IMG/VR virus record: IMGVR_UViG_3300029812_000079
Coordinates: 1 to 28,893 of that record
Source: a virus
Length of the DNA: 28,893 nt
Direction: 5' to 3' (one strand)
The notes under the pieces were generated by a model. That model saw only the letters and a program-made list of their open reading frames with translations. It ran no database searches and was not told the origin of the DNA. Shown piece by piece: positions 8,966 to 17,740 of this stretch (position 1 is its first letter; every line of letters starts with the position of its first letter). Both the position numbers and the translations under genes were made by a program.

Positions 8966-10216
8966 ATGGGAGCGATTAACGAGAGCATCTGGGTCGGATT
9001 GGCTAAAGAGACAAGAAGCGCAATCGATTACTGGCAGATATATAGATATGACATAGCGGATGGCGACTGGACTCTTGTAAAAGAGTATACAGGGCTTTCA
9101 ATAGAGCAGCATAAAATGGCAATGGCTTGGGATGGAGGTTTTCATGTTTGGTATATTCTGAGTGAGTCAGTTACCCCTCTTTATGAATATAAAAGAATAA
9201 CATTAAGTGACTTAAGTGTTTCTGACCAGCCAGACATTCCAGCAATTAAAGCAAATTACAATTCTCTATGTCAGGATTGGGGTGGAAAACTCTATAATGC
9301 TACTTATCCGACATCTGGTGCAGATGCAAGAGCGTATGGGTTTGATACAAAACTATGGGGTTCTTTGCCAAATCCTGAACAACCAATTCTTTATGGAGCT
9401 GGTTGTACTGTAGTTCCACCATGGGCAACATATCAAGCAGGAAACTTATTTGTCGTTCGTACAGATGCTGATAATGAATTCTATATGTATGATATTAGCG
9501 GAGGGACTTGGGCAACTAAAGCTTATTTGCCGCTCAATTCGGCCGGTGCGGGAGCTTTGGCTTGGGCTCCTGGATTCGGAGCAGAGTCAGCAAACGAGTA
9601 TGTTTATGGTATGATAAGCAATACTCGTTTTGACAGATACGACGTTGATTTGAATAGTTGGGCGGCAATAGCAGGAGGAACACCAGCTAATAAGCTTGAT
9701 AAATATCAGGGAAATACTTTAGTTTGGGATGGAGATCAGCTTCTTTATTATCTGTCTAACGACAGTCAGATTCGTAAGTTTGATTTGAATACTCAATCAT
9801 GGTCTGCTTTTATTGAAATGCCGTTTACTTGGGATAAAGCTGCTAGTCTTGCATATAGTCCAAGAATAAGATTTATAATTTGTGATTCGGATGGCACGGA
9901 ACTTTATGCTCCCGTCGCTTTAGGCTCTGTTCCCAAAGGTAGAACATCTACTCCTGTAAAATATTATTTGAAGGCTTTTGATGCAGAAGGAGGTGATCCT
10001 AAACTGGAAATAATTGCAGATGATAGAACAGACGCAGATGACGTGCTTCAGCTAGCTCCAGATAATGCGGGGGTTCCAGGAGCGTGGACAACTTTTGTAA
10101 CCTTTGCTGGTGGTTTTGCTGCTAATGAGTCAAAGCCTTTTTGGATGAGAACGAATACTTTAAGCACAACAGTGCAAGAGGCAAAAATAGCAAGATTGAA
10201 AATAACGGTAGCTTAA
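8966..10216 (+). CDS. Kelch-like beta-propeller tail protein
   Basis: A 416-residue protein. At least four repeats end in the Kelch-type pattern of a Tyr/Phe-Asp pair followed by a Trp: IYRYDIADGDWTLV, FYMYDISGGTWATK, RFDRYDVDLNSWAAI and IRKFDLNTQSWSAF, each after a hydrophobic strand. This suggests a beta-propeller over residues about 20-310. The last 100 residues (from GSVPKGRTSTPVKYYL) look like a beta-sandwich domain. It lies between two paralogous discoidin-like genes, with 1-nt and 0-nt spacing, so the three probably assemble in one adsorption complex. There is no signal peptide or membrane segment. Function in receptor binding is inferred from fold and context. Confidence 0.6.
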   Translation: MGAINESIWVGLAKETRSAIDYWQIYRYDIADGDWTLVKEYTGLSIEQHKMAMAWDGGFHVWYILSESVTPLYEYKRITLSDLSVSDQPDIPAIKANYNSLCQDWGGKLYNATYPTSGADARAYGFDTKLWGSLPNPEQPILYGAGCTVVPPWATYQAGNLFVVRTDADNEFYMYDISGGTWATKAYLPLNSAGAGALAWAPGFGAESANEYVYGMISNTRFDRYDVDLNSWAAIAGGTPANKLDKYQGNTLVWDGDQLLYYLSNDSQIRKFDLNTQSWSAFIEMPFTWDKAASLAYSPRIRFIICDSDGTELYAPVALGSVPKGRTSTPVKYYLKAFDAEGGDPKLEIIADDRTDADDVLQLAPDNAGVPGAWTTFVTFAGGFAANESKPFWMRTNTLSTTVQEAKIARLKITVA

Positions 10217-11188
10217 ATGGCAAATAAAGGAAGAAATCTCATGGTAAGAATGGTCGCTTTTAATGATGATCGTTCACATTTACCAATTAGATCTGTTATA
10301 TATTGTGACCCTTATGGGCTTTGGAGAAATTGGTTTGTGCTCAGGGATGGAAATGAGGCTGAACCTATTGAAAGAAGTTTCACTAATATACGATTTATGT
10401 GGAACAATCTCTGGGATTCAGGAGCAATAACGTCATCTACTGAACAGGTCGAATTTGAAGATGACAAGACACAACAAAGGTGGTTGGAGTGGCCATGGAG
10501 AAGCACGGCAGGAAATGAACAATGGCTGAAGAGAGATTTAGGTTCTCCTCAGAACATTAAAGCATTTATTTTGAACAATCATTGGTTTCTACCGTCAATG
10601 GGAGCAGTTAAGGTTCAAGCTCACGCTGACGATACACATTGGGCAAATCCTGATTTGAATGTAGATTTAGAAGTGACTTATCCTGAATTTCCATTAGTCA
10701 AGTTTTGGGACTCAAATCAAGGTTATCGTTGGTGGCGGTTCTATATGAAAGGTGACATGGATAATATAGTTAATCTTGGTGATAACGAAGATTGCCCATA
10801 TTGTACTACGAGATTTAAGGCAGGGCGAATATTTTTAGGTAGTTATTTTTCTCCGTCTGTGAATTTCAAAGCGAGAAGACCATTGAAAATGGTTGAGAGA
10901 ATAAGTAAGATAGTATCAGATGATGGGCAAATACAGACTAAGAAATGGATGCAGTATAAGGTAATTGAATACGACTTTGACTTTTTAACACAGTCTGATA
11001 TAGATAGTTTTGAGGATATATTCGATTCAAAAGGAAAAGCTACACGATTTTGGATTTGTGATAATGAGCAGTATTGGTGGAAAGAGACGAGATACGCTTG
11101 CATTTTGGAGAACCTTGATATTCAGAAGCCAGAGCATACTGATAATGCTACGTATTCTTTGAAGATTGTAGTGGAGACAGTAGAATGA
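10217..11188 (+). CDS. Tail-tip/adsorption protein with discoidin-like domain, copy B
   Basis: A 323-residue paralogue of the protein at 8203-8964. It carries an extra N-terminal segment of about 55 residues and then the matching pattern NIRFMWNNLWDSG, WPWRSTAGNEQWLKRDLGS, AFILNNHWF, YRWWRFYMK, GRIFLGSYFSPSVNF and YDFDFLTQSDIDSFEDIFD. A Cys pair (CPYC) sits in a loop absent from copy A. The start ATG directly follows the propeller gene's stop, and its end overlaps the next start (ATGA). Probable role: structural or sugar-binding protein of the tail tip; the domain similarity is visible, the role is inferred. Confidence 0.66.
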   Translation: MANKGRNLMVRMVAFNDDRSHLPIRSVIYCDPYGLWRNWFVLRDGNEAEPIERSFTNIRFMWNNLWDSGAITSSTEQVEFEDDKTQQRWLEWPWRSTAGNEQWLKRDLGSPQNIKAFILNNHWFLPSMGAVKVQAHADDTHWANPDLNVDLEVTYPEFPLVKFWDSNQGYRWWRFYMKGDMDNIVNLGDNEDCPYCTTRFKAGRIFLGSYFSPSVNFKARRPLKMVERISKIVSDDGQIQTKKWMQYKVIEYDFDFLTQSDIDSFEDIFDSKGKATRFWICDNEQYWWKETRYACILENLDIQKPEHTDNATYSLKIVVETVE

Positions 11189-11856
11189 GTTTTGAAGATA
11201 TTTTGGCGTTGACCGATTGGGAGAAAATCTATCTAACTGAAACTGAGTTGGGACACAGAATTGATGGGGATGTTTGGACACAGAGTGGTGCTGATCCTAG
11301 CTGGTATATTTCTCACACTGAAGGTAAGCCCTCACGAGTAGAGGAGAATGGAGTAGCATATACAGAAAGAGCTTCTTTGATTTTGTGCAATGAAAATGCT
11401 GGTAGCTGGTATTGGGATTCAGCTAATCAAAGACTGTATGTTCATACTACTGGCTCAGACGATCCTGGAACAGCGGACAAATATATTATCTTATCTCCTT
11501 TCTGGGAGTATATAACAAGTTCACAGGACGAAGAGCATCCGATAATTTTTAATGATCATTTCTATTTGCCATATTTGAATTCAGATGACATGCCAGATAT
11601 TTCACAGGAGGTTTCTGATTATTATGAAGGCGGCTCTAAACAGAGTTTTGGCTCTCTTCGATACATTAACTCAGATGGTTTTTTTGACACTAGACTTTCT
11701 GATTATGTGTATGAATTTGCTAAGACTATATTGAAAGTAGGAGCTAGAGGCTATGGATATTCCGATTATGCTACGATTTGGATTGGGTACATAGGAGATA
11801 TTCATTGGGGAGACGATGAGGTTGAATTTGAGATTGAGGATTATAGGAGCAAATAA
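11185..11856 (+). CDS. Tail-tip protein of unknown function
   Basis: A 223-residue acidic, aromatic-rich protein overlapping its upstream neighbour by 4 nt and its downstream neighbour by 1 nt. It contains a beta-rich stretch with WYWDSANQRLYVHTTGSDDP, a pattern seen in tail proteins that fill the region before the hub. The C-terminal third (FFDTRLSDYVYEFAKTILKVG and IWIGYIGDIHWGDDEVEFEI) looks like a compact beta domain. No named family is recognised. Translational coupling on both sides suggests a fixed stoichiometry with the discoidin-like and 508-residue proteins. Confidence 0.6.
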   Translation: MSFEDILALTDWEKIYLTETELGHRIDGDVWTQSGADPSWYISHTEGKPSRVEENGVAYTERASLILCNENAGSWYWDSANQRLYVHTTGSDDPGTADKYIILSPFWEYITSSQDEEHPIIFNDHFYLPYLNSDDMPDISQEVSDYYEGGSKQSFGSLRYINSDGFFDTRLSDYVYEFAKTILKVGARGYGYSDYATIWIGYIGDIHWGDDEVEFEIEDYRSK

Positions 11857-13382
11857 TGTTTGCTGAGATGATTCCAAAGTACAAGTTCTGGAAATCTAAT
11901 TATTCTAATTTAGAGGCAGCCGCAGAAGGCACTGTTATTCCAGAGCTTTATGGTGAGAAAGAGGATATCAGCCCTGTATGTATCGACACTACAATAATGA
12001 AGTATATGATTGCAAAGAGAGAGCTGTACTCCATTGAGTCTGTTAAATGTGATGGTAATACTCTCACAGTGATGGAAGATTACACAGCAGATTTAGCAAA
12101 TGCACAATTCACGATTTATGGGAGGCCTTATTTGAGCGCAGCAACTACTTATTTTATGGTGCTCAAAGGAACATTTGGAATAAGTGGAGCTAACTATGTG
12201 AAAGTAGGTGGAGACAGTGGTGCAGGATATGGAGACGGGCAGTTATTTTATATCGATGACGGAGACGTTTGGACTGGACAGGCAGCCGATTTATGCTTTA
12301 GAGTCTATGGAAGAAACTATATGGAAGCTGATGAGGAGTTGAAAGTGGAGTTTGCATTTTCAAACTATGACACAGATTATGCTCTTCGAGATGCAGGTTC
12401 GAGAACAAAGATAGCTCAGAGCTTTCTTACTGGAGCGGATGGATTTTATGTGACGAGAGTTGTACTGTGGTATGCTAAAGCAGGCGTTCCTGTGGATAAT
12501 ATTAGACTGTCTATTCATTCTAACCAGACTGGAACAAGAGTTGGGGGGAAAACACAGTCGATAGATGTTTCGGGGTTTATAACTTCTGTAGTAGAGACAC
12601 AAAATAGATTCAATAATTATACAAAAGACTCTGAAGTGTTGGTTCACGCTAAAGGATTCAAGAACGCAGATACCTCTCTCATGGATAACGTTTCAGATAT
12701 ATTTAAAGATGTTTTGATTAATATTTTAGGGAAGAGTTCGGGAGATTTGAACGCAGCTTCTTTCGCCGCATTAAAGGCCGCTAGAACAGAGAAAATCTGT
12801 GTTGATTTAGACAAAGAAATCTCGTTTAATACGTTTCTGGATAGATTAGAAGCGGGAAGTCTTTTCAAGTTTCAAGCTAATCTAGATGGAGAACTAGCTG
12901 TCTATTATTATGTAGCAGGAGAACCTGATGGTACTCCCCATTTCAAAGATGAGGACATGAGAAATTTTCACAGCTTTCGTGACAGTCATTCTGTGCGGTA
13001 TAAAGTTCAAGTGCAATATGATGAAGACCCTACTGGACAGAGGTATAAGGTGAAGGAAAAAACTTCTAATATCGCTAAATATGTTTATGGAAATAATGAT
13101 TCTCTGATTATAGAGACATATTTGAAGGAAGGAGATGTAGCTTCGACACGAGCAACTGCTTATGGTTCTTTAATTGAGTATCCACAGAATAAAATAATAT
13201 TCGATGTATCTGGCTACGGATTGAATCTCATCCCAACTCAGAAGGTTAAGATAACAAGGACTAGAGCCGACTATACCGGAGGAACATTGGATGGCGTTTT
13301 GTTCAGGATTTTGTCTTTGCAGAAAAGTCTGTCAGAAGGATCAACAAGAGTAACCGCAATACTCGACACGCAGTCTTATTAG
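11856..13382 (+). CDS. Tail hub/baseplate-like structural protein (putative)
   Basis: A 508-residue protein, the last gene before the DGR target. The first 60 residues and residues about 280-508 read like a tail hub: an N-terminal strand region (EGTVIPELYGEKEDISPV), then FLDRLEAGSLFKFQANLDGELAVYYY and a long series of strands ending QKVKITRTRADYTGG and GVLFRILSLQKS. Residues about 90-260 look like an inserted beta-sandwich (IAQSFLTGADGFYVTRVVLWY), possibly carbohydrate-binding. It starts by overlapping the previous stop (TAATG). It probably links the tail tube end to the variable fibre downstream; this is inference from order. Confidence 0.58.
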   Translation: MFAEMIPKYKFWKSNYSNLEAAAEGTVIPELYGEKEDISPVCIDTTIMKYMIAKRELYSIESVKCDGNTLTVMEDYTADLANAQFTIYGRPYLSAATTYFMVLKGTFGISGANYVKVGGDSGAGYGDGQLFYIDDGDVWTGQAADLCFRVYGRNYMEADEELKVEFAFSNYDTDYALRDAGSRTKIAQSFLTGADGFYVTRVVLWYAKAGVPVDNIRLSIHSNQTGTRVGGKTQSIDVSGFITSVVETQNRFNNYTKDSEVLVHAKGFKNADTSLMDNVSDIFKDVLINILGKSSGDLNAASFAALKAARTEKICVDLDKEISFNTFLDRLEAGSLFKFQANLDGELAVYYYVAGEPDGTPHFKDEDMRNFHSFRDSHSVRYKVQVQYDEDPTGQRYKVKEKTSNIAKYVYGNNDSLIIETYLKEGDVASTRATAYGSLIEYPQNKIIFDVSGYGLNLIPTQKVKITRTRADYTGGTLDGVLFRILSLQKSLSEGSTRVTAILDTQSY

Positions 13383-13393
13383 GAGAGAATATA

Positions 13394-16297
13394 GTGCCAA
13401 CAGGTGATAGAGTAATTTCAAAGAAGGAGTTGGAAGCCCTGTCCCGCAATTTTTCTAGACAAATTAAAGCCGTTCGTCAACATGCTGTAGGTGGCTATAC
13501 GGCATTTTTGGATTTGGAAGATACACCTGATTCCTTTTCCGGGCAATCTGGGAAATCTCTAATAGTTGACAGTAGCGAAAAGATTTTGGGATTCAAATCT
13601 TTCGCCTTTCTTGATCTTGGTGATACACCTGCTTCTTTCGCAGGAGAAGCCGACAAAGTTCTCAAAGTTAATGCTGGTGAAGATGCAGTAGAATTTGGCA
13701 CATTAGGTGATTTTCCTTTAGATATTCTTGGCACTCCAACATATAAAACACTTCAGGACTGGCTGAATCTCACGCAGTCAGCCGGGAAAACTATTGTTGG
13801 TGCTGTTCTAACAGCACATTCTCCAGCTAACGGAACGCTTGATATAGCGGCAGGCACAGGATTCATCAAGACAACGGATTCACCAGTAGGAGATACGAAG
13901 TTTTTCGATTGGAGTGCTGTTAGCGAGCAAGCACTTGATGATGGAACGACTAGCTATATCTATATAGATTACAACGCAGGCAGTCCCATTCCAAAGGTAA
14001 CAACTACTAGAGCTAATATCGAATGGAATCGCCATTTTACTCTGGGGAGAGCATATCGCTCTGGAAATACTGTTCATGTCATAAATAGTGGAGTTGATCT
14101 GACAAATACTAATAGAAGAAACTATGAAAGGCTTATTGGTGTAAGAGGATTTGAGAGAGATTCAGGTGGAGTGATTTCAGAGAGTGGAGAGCGATATTTG
14201 GAAAGCACAGCAGGGATATTTTGGCTTGGTGCAAACGAGATAGCAACAGCAGCACAGAATACAAATAACGGTGATAGATTCACGAAATGGTATCCTGTCG
14301 GAGGGGTTTGGAATTCCGCTACGGAACAGCAGCAAGTTGATAATACTCAATACAGTGATGGTACGGATTTGCAGAATTTAACACCAAATAAATACGGCTG
14401 TATGTGGTGTTATATTGATTATGGCAGCCATTTGCACGTGGTTTATGGATTGCAGAACGGGACATTAACAACCGCTCGTGCAGCAGACCCACCTGACGTG
14501 TCTGCTTTCATTAGAGATTTTGCTATACTTGCAGCAAGGATTATCGTCCAACAAGGAACAGCTAATATTATAGAATTTAAATCGGCTTATGTAACTTTCT
14601 TTCCTCACACAACGCCATCAGAGCATAACGATATGGGTAGTTTACAAGGAGGGACGGCTAATGAATATTATCATTTTACGAATGCTGAACATACAGAGCT
14701 TGCTGTAATAGTTGATCTTGGAAGAGGAATTGCTGATAATAATCTTTTGGCAGTTGATCAGGCAGCGGGACTTACAGATGGTGAAATAATAAGAGCGACA
14801 GCAAGTGGATTAGAAGGACGGAACTATTCAGAAATTATAGCAGATTTAGACCTTAACCCCGTTCTTGGAGTTGAGTGGAATCAAGGAACGGACACTTGGA
14901 GAAATATAGATAAAAATGGTAATACAATTGTTTTAACTTCATCAAATTTCGACAATCATCCTGTCTGGGGTAATATGGTACGAGTGAACATGGCGGTTGA
15001 TGGCACAATCAATGCTGTAAAAGGTGGTATGGGCACTTTCACGAATGACGGCACAAACGGCAGGGTTATGGTTCGTATTCCTAAATTTTGGGTAAAGTCT
15101 GCAAGCTCTTCTGCAAATGTATATCGATGGTGGATTAGTCCGACTCCTATGGCAGGTTTTACTTTATATCCTGCTTTTAAACAATCAGATGGTGGCGCTG
15201 GTGCAGAGCGTGATTTTATCTATATCGCTGCATACGAAGCCGATCCATATTATGATGATGTAAATCTTGTACTGCATTCACGCACAGGAAAACAGCCCTT
15301 CACTGGAGGGCAGATTTGGAAAGTTAATTTCGATGGTGGACAGAATGAGCCTGCGATAGGTGACGATGTTGGGACGGCTACTGATGATAATTTTTTCATC
15401 GTGGATTATATTGTTACAGGTGGCACATGGGCAGGCAATGATGCAAGCGGCAAGCTCTGGATTCGGAAACCTGGAGACGATACTTGCGGATGGACTGATA
15501 ATGAGCAAATAAACAATAACACACAGGCAAACGTCTTGGCTAACGGTGGTGCTGGACTCGGAGTGAATGGGGCAACGACAGCATTAGGATTTAACTTGTC
15601 TCAGGCAAGAGACTATGCACAGAATATCGGCGCTGACTGGCAAATTTGGAATGTGTGGGAAATGTTTGCAATTAGATTACTGTATTATATTGAATATATG
15701 GGAGCAAATTCTCAGACTGCAATTGGACAGGGAGTTGTGAGTAAGGCAGGCGGAACAGGATTCGCAGGCGAGCTTACTGGCGCTGATAATATTGATACAA
15801 ATGTCGGGGCAAACGGCACAGGAACAGGCGATGGGGTAGATGGCGTGACTCCTATTGCATATAGAGGAATTGAGAACTTATGGGGTAATGTCTGGAAATG
15901 GACTGAGGGCTGGAACGCTGTAAGTGGCGTGGATGCTGCGAATGATGTGAAATACAGGGTATTGAAAAAAGATGGGACAACTACTTTTGCCGATACGCTT
16001 GCGACTTATGATGAAAGTCCGAACTATGTGCATACAGCGCTACCAAATGGATACCAGAAGAATATCGAATGGAATGATGGGTTTGAATTATTGTTTTTGC
16101 CATCAGCTGTTACTGGGCTTTCAACCTCTCATCTCTACGATTATTTCTATGAACATGATAATGGAGAAACTAATGTCCTGTTCTTCGGCGGCGCTTGGGC
16201 TTCTGGCGTCAACGCTGGTGTCGGCTGTCTGTATTCTAGTGATGGTGCTGCGTATTCTTCTCGGGCTCTTGGCGGGCGGCTGAGTTTTATAAAATGA
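13394..16297 (+). CDS. DGR target: tail fibre/receptor-binding protein with variable C-type-lectin/FGE-sulfatase-like C-terminus
   Basis: A 967-residue protein read from GTG with AGGAGAG six nt upstream. Residues about 36-98 hold two copies of a known phage-fibre repeat (FLDLEDTPDSFSG and FLDLGDTPASFAG). The middle is beta-rich with a Gly/Thr-heavy composition. From about residue 490 the sequence resembles the FGE-sulfatase/C-type lectin fold used by DGR target proteins, including QIWNVWEMFAIRLL and ENLWGNVWKWTEG (about 825-837). Residues 928-964 are encoded by the variable repeat and hold most changeable positions; the protein ends three residues later (FIK), with the stop inside the downstream hairpin. 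It is very likely the receptor-binding tip whose ligand range the retroelement diversifies. Confidence 0.9.
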   Translation: MPTGDRVISKKELEALSRNFSRQIKAVRQHAVGGYTAFLDLEDTPDSFSGQSGKSLIVDSSEKILGFKSFAFLDLGDTPASFAGEADKVLKVNAGEDAVEFGTLGDFPLDILGTPTYKTLQDWLNLTQSAGKTIVGAVLTAHSPANGTLDIAAGTGFIKTTDSPVGDTKFFDWSAVSEQALDDGTTSYIYIDYNAGSPIPKVTTTRANIEWNRHFTLGRAYRSGNTVHVINSGVDLTNTNRRNYERLIGVRGFERDSGGVISESGERYLESTAGIFWLGANEIATAAQNTNNGDRFTKWYPVGGVWNSATEQQQVDNTQYSDGTDLQNLTPNKYGCMWCYIDYGSHLHVVYGLQNGTLTTARAADPPDVSAFIRDFAILAARIIVQQGTANIIEFKSAYVTFFPHTTPSEHNDMGSLQGGTANEYYHFTNAEHTELAVIVDLGRGIADNNLLAVDQAAGLTDGEIIRATASGLEGRNYSEIIADLDLNPVLGVEWNQGTDTWRNIDKNGNTIVLTSSNFDNHPVWGNMVRVNMAVDGTINAVKGGMGTFTNDGTNGRVMVRIPKFWVKSASSSANVYRWWISPTPMAGFTLYPAFKQSDGGAGAERDFIYIAAYEADPYYDDVNLVLHSRTGKQPFTGGQIWKVNFDGGQNEPAIGDDVGTATDDNFFIVDYIVTGGTWAGNDASGKLWIRKPGDDTCGWTDNEQINNNTQANVLANGGAGLGVNGATTALGFNLSQARDYAQNIGADWQIWNVWEMFAIRLLYYIEYMGANSQTAIGQGVVSKAGGTGFAGELTGADNIDTNVGANGTGTGDGVDGVTPIAYRGIENLWGNVWKWTEGWNAVSGVDAANDVKYRVLKKDGTTTFADTLATYDESPNYVHTALPNGYQKNIEWNDGFELLFLPSAVTGLSTSHLYDYFYEHDNGETNVLFFGGAWASGVNAGVGCLYSSDGAAYSSRALGGRLSFIK
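16175..16284 (+). repeat. DGR variable repeat (VR)
   Basis: A 110-bp segment aligning without gaps to 16353-16462 (offset 178). There are 27 mismatches: 26 fall at template adenines (33 adenines in all) and only one elsewhere (T16423 in the template, G16245 here). Both copies share the start GTCCTG and end GGCTGAG/GCAGCTGAG. The GC-rich unmutated 3' end (around 16271-16284) fits the initiation-of-mutagenic-homing region. Codons 928-964 of the target gene lie here in frame. Confidence 0.96.
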
Positions 16298-16307
16298 AAA
16301 TTTTATA
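16288..16307 (+). promoter_or_regulatory. Hairpin/cruciform just downstream of VR (homing-site structure)
   Basis: TATAAAAT (16288-16295) and ATTTTATA (16300-16307) form a perfect 8-bp stem around the loop GAAA, beginning 3 nt after the VR end. The Bordetella phage BPP-1 retroelement has an 8-bp stem with a 4-nt GAAA loop a few bases after its VR that promotes target recognition; the match in stem length, loop and position is close. The target gene's TGA stop (16295-16297) is part of the structure. Confidence 0.82.
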
Positions 16308-16352
16308 CATTTAGAAAATATTTTTGGTATAGGAGCGAAAACGATGTACGCA

Positions 16353-16462
16353 GTCCTGTTATTCAGCAGCAATTGGAATAATGGCGTCAAAACTGGTGTC
16401 AGCTATCTGAATTCTAATAATGTTGCTACGAATTCTAATCAGAATATTGGCAGGCAGCTGAG
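16353..16462 (+). repeat. DGR template repeat (TR)
   Basis: A 110-bp template, 68 bp downstream of the VR and about 150 bp before the reverse transcriptase. Nine of its codons, read in the VR frame, are AAT, the codon type favoured in DGR templates because changing its adenines gives many residues without making stop codons. Sequence diverges from the VR immediately outside both ends. AGGAG (16331-16335) and ATG 16344 precede it, opening an 87-codon frame to 16607 that I regard as incidental to the template RNA. Confidence 0.96.
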
Positions 16463-16610
16463 CTTAGGGCGAATAATGGCGAGGAGTTTGCCTCTAAACA
16501 GTTTCTATACCATGCCCATATTAAAGGCAAAACACAATACTCTTTTAAAAACAGTGTTAGTAATTTTTATGAAAACTCTGTTTTTCCTCGCCAACACAAT
16601 GGAATAAAAG
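16463..16610 (+). ncRNA. DGR template-RNA spacer between TR and reverse transcriptase
   Basis: In characterised DGRs the RNA downstream of the TR is needed to prime and bind the reverse transcriptase. Here the spacer can fold. GGCGAGGA (16478-16485) pairs with TCCTCGCC (16585-16592). An inner stem of 12 bp with one mismatch forms between 16547-16558 and 16574-16585. The two stems meet at base 16585, so they could stack. The boundaries of the RNA are inferred; no promoter of its own was seen. Confidence 0.65.
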
Positions 16611-17687
16611 ATGAAACGACACACCAATCTTTTTGAAAAAATAATAGATTATGGTAATCTTGTGCTTGCCCATTTAAATGCAAGAAAGGGGAAGGATTAT
16701 TACAGTGAAGTTAAAAAAGTTGATAAGAATATGGATTTTTATCTTAGAAAACTTCAAATTTCACTTCTTAATAGAAATTTTACAACTTCAGAATACGAAA
16801 TTTTTACTATAACTGAACCAAAAGAGCGAATTATTTATAAACTTCCTTATTTTCCTGATCGAATTGTTCATCATGCAATAATGCAAATACTCCAACCAAT
16901 ATGGGATAAAACCTTTATTTTTGATTCTTATGCTGCTGTTCCTAGAAAAGGAATTCACGCTGGCTATTATAGGCTTAAACAATTCTTGAGAGATAAAGAA
17001 AATACAAAGTATTGTCTGAAGATAGACATAAAAAAGTATTACCCGAGCATTGACCATAATATTCTATTCAATTTAATTAAAATGAAAATTAAATGTAAAG
17101 ATGTCCTGTGGTTATTGGAAGATATAATCAGAAGTGTTTCAGGAAACAAAGGGCTGCCGATTGGCAATTATCTGTCTCAATACCTTAGTAATATCTATCT
17201 AAATTATTTTGATCATTGGATTAAAGAAAAAGTAAGATGCAAATATTATATAAGATATTGTGATGATAGTGTTATTTTGTATAAAAATAAGGAATATTTA
17301 AATTGGTTGTTAGAAAAGATTAGATTGCATTTGTGGAATCACTTAAAACTAAAGCTGAATAAAAAATCCCAAATATTTCCTGTTGAATCAAGAGGAATAG
17401 ATTTTCTGGGCTACAAAACTTATCATCAATATTCTTTACTGAGGAAATCTTCACATAAAAAATTTAAGCAAAAAATTGATTATATCAAACAAAATTATAA
17501 TAAATTAAAATCCAAATACATCATAAGTTCAATAATGTCCTATGTGGGTTGGCTTGTGCATTGTGATAGTCATAATTTATTAAATAAATATATTTATAAA
17601 GATGAATTTATATTGAATATTATCGAGAATGCTTCTAAGGATTTAAATTTAAAAAGGAATCCAATAGATAAGTTTATGGAGAAATAG
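16611..17687 (+). CDS. Diversity-generating retroelement reverse transcriptase
   Basis: A 358-residue reverse transcriptase of the DGR group. It copies the template RNA with adenine-specific errors so the cDNA can replace the VR. Visible motifs: FDSYAAVPRKGIHAGYYRL near residue 105; KIDIKKYYPSID with catalytic D139; the DGR/group-II-like motif GLPIGNYLSQ (181-190); catalytic YCDD (216-219); and FLGYKTY in the thumb-proximal region. Length is usual for DGR reverse transcriptases, with no maturase or endonuclease domain. The start ATG has only a weak GGA upstream. Composition is clearly more AT-rich than the fibre gene. No gene resembling the accessory protein Avd lies beside it. Confidence 0.95.
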   Translation: MKRHTNLFEKIIDYGNLVLAHLNARKGKDYYSEVKKVDKNMDFYLRKLQISLLNRNFTTSEYEIFTITEPKERIIYKLPYFPDRIVHHAIMQILQPIWDKTFIFDSYAAVPRKGIHAGYYRLKQFLRDKENTKYCLKIDIKKYYPSIDHNILFNLIKMKIKCKDVLWLLEDIIRSVSGNKGLPIGNYLSQYLSNIYLNYFDHWIKEKVRCKYYIRYCDDSVILYKNKEYLNWLLEKIRLHLWNHLKLKLNKKSQIFPVESRGIDFLGYKTYHQYSLLRKSSHKKFKQKIDYIKQNYNKLKSKYIISSIMSYVGWLVHCDSHNLLNKYIYKDEFILNIIENASKDLNLKRNPIDKFMEK

Positions 17688-17740
17688 ATGAAAAAACAGT
17701 TATTAGAATCGCGGGATAAAAAATAATGGGAGGTAAGATA

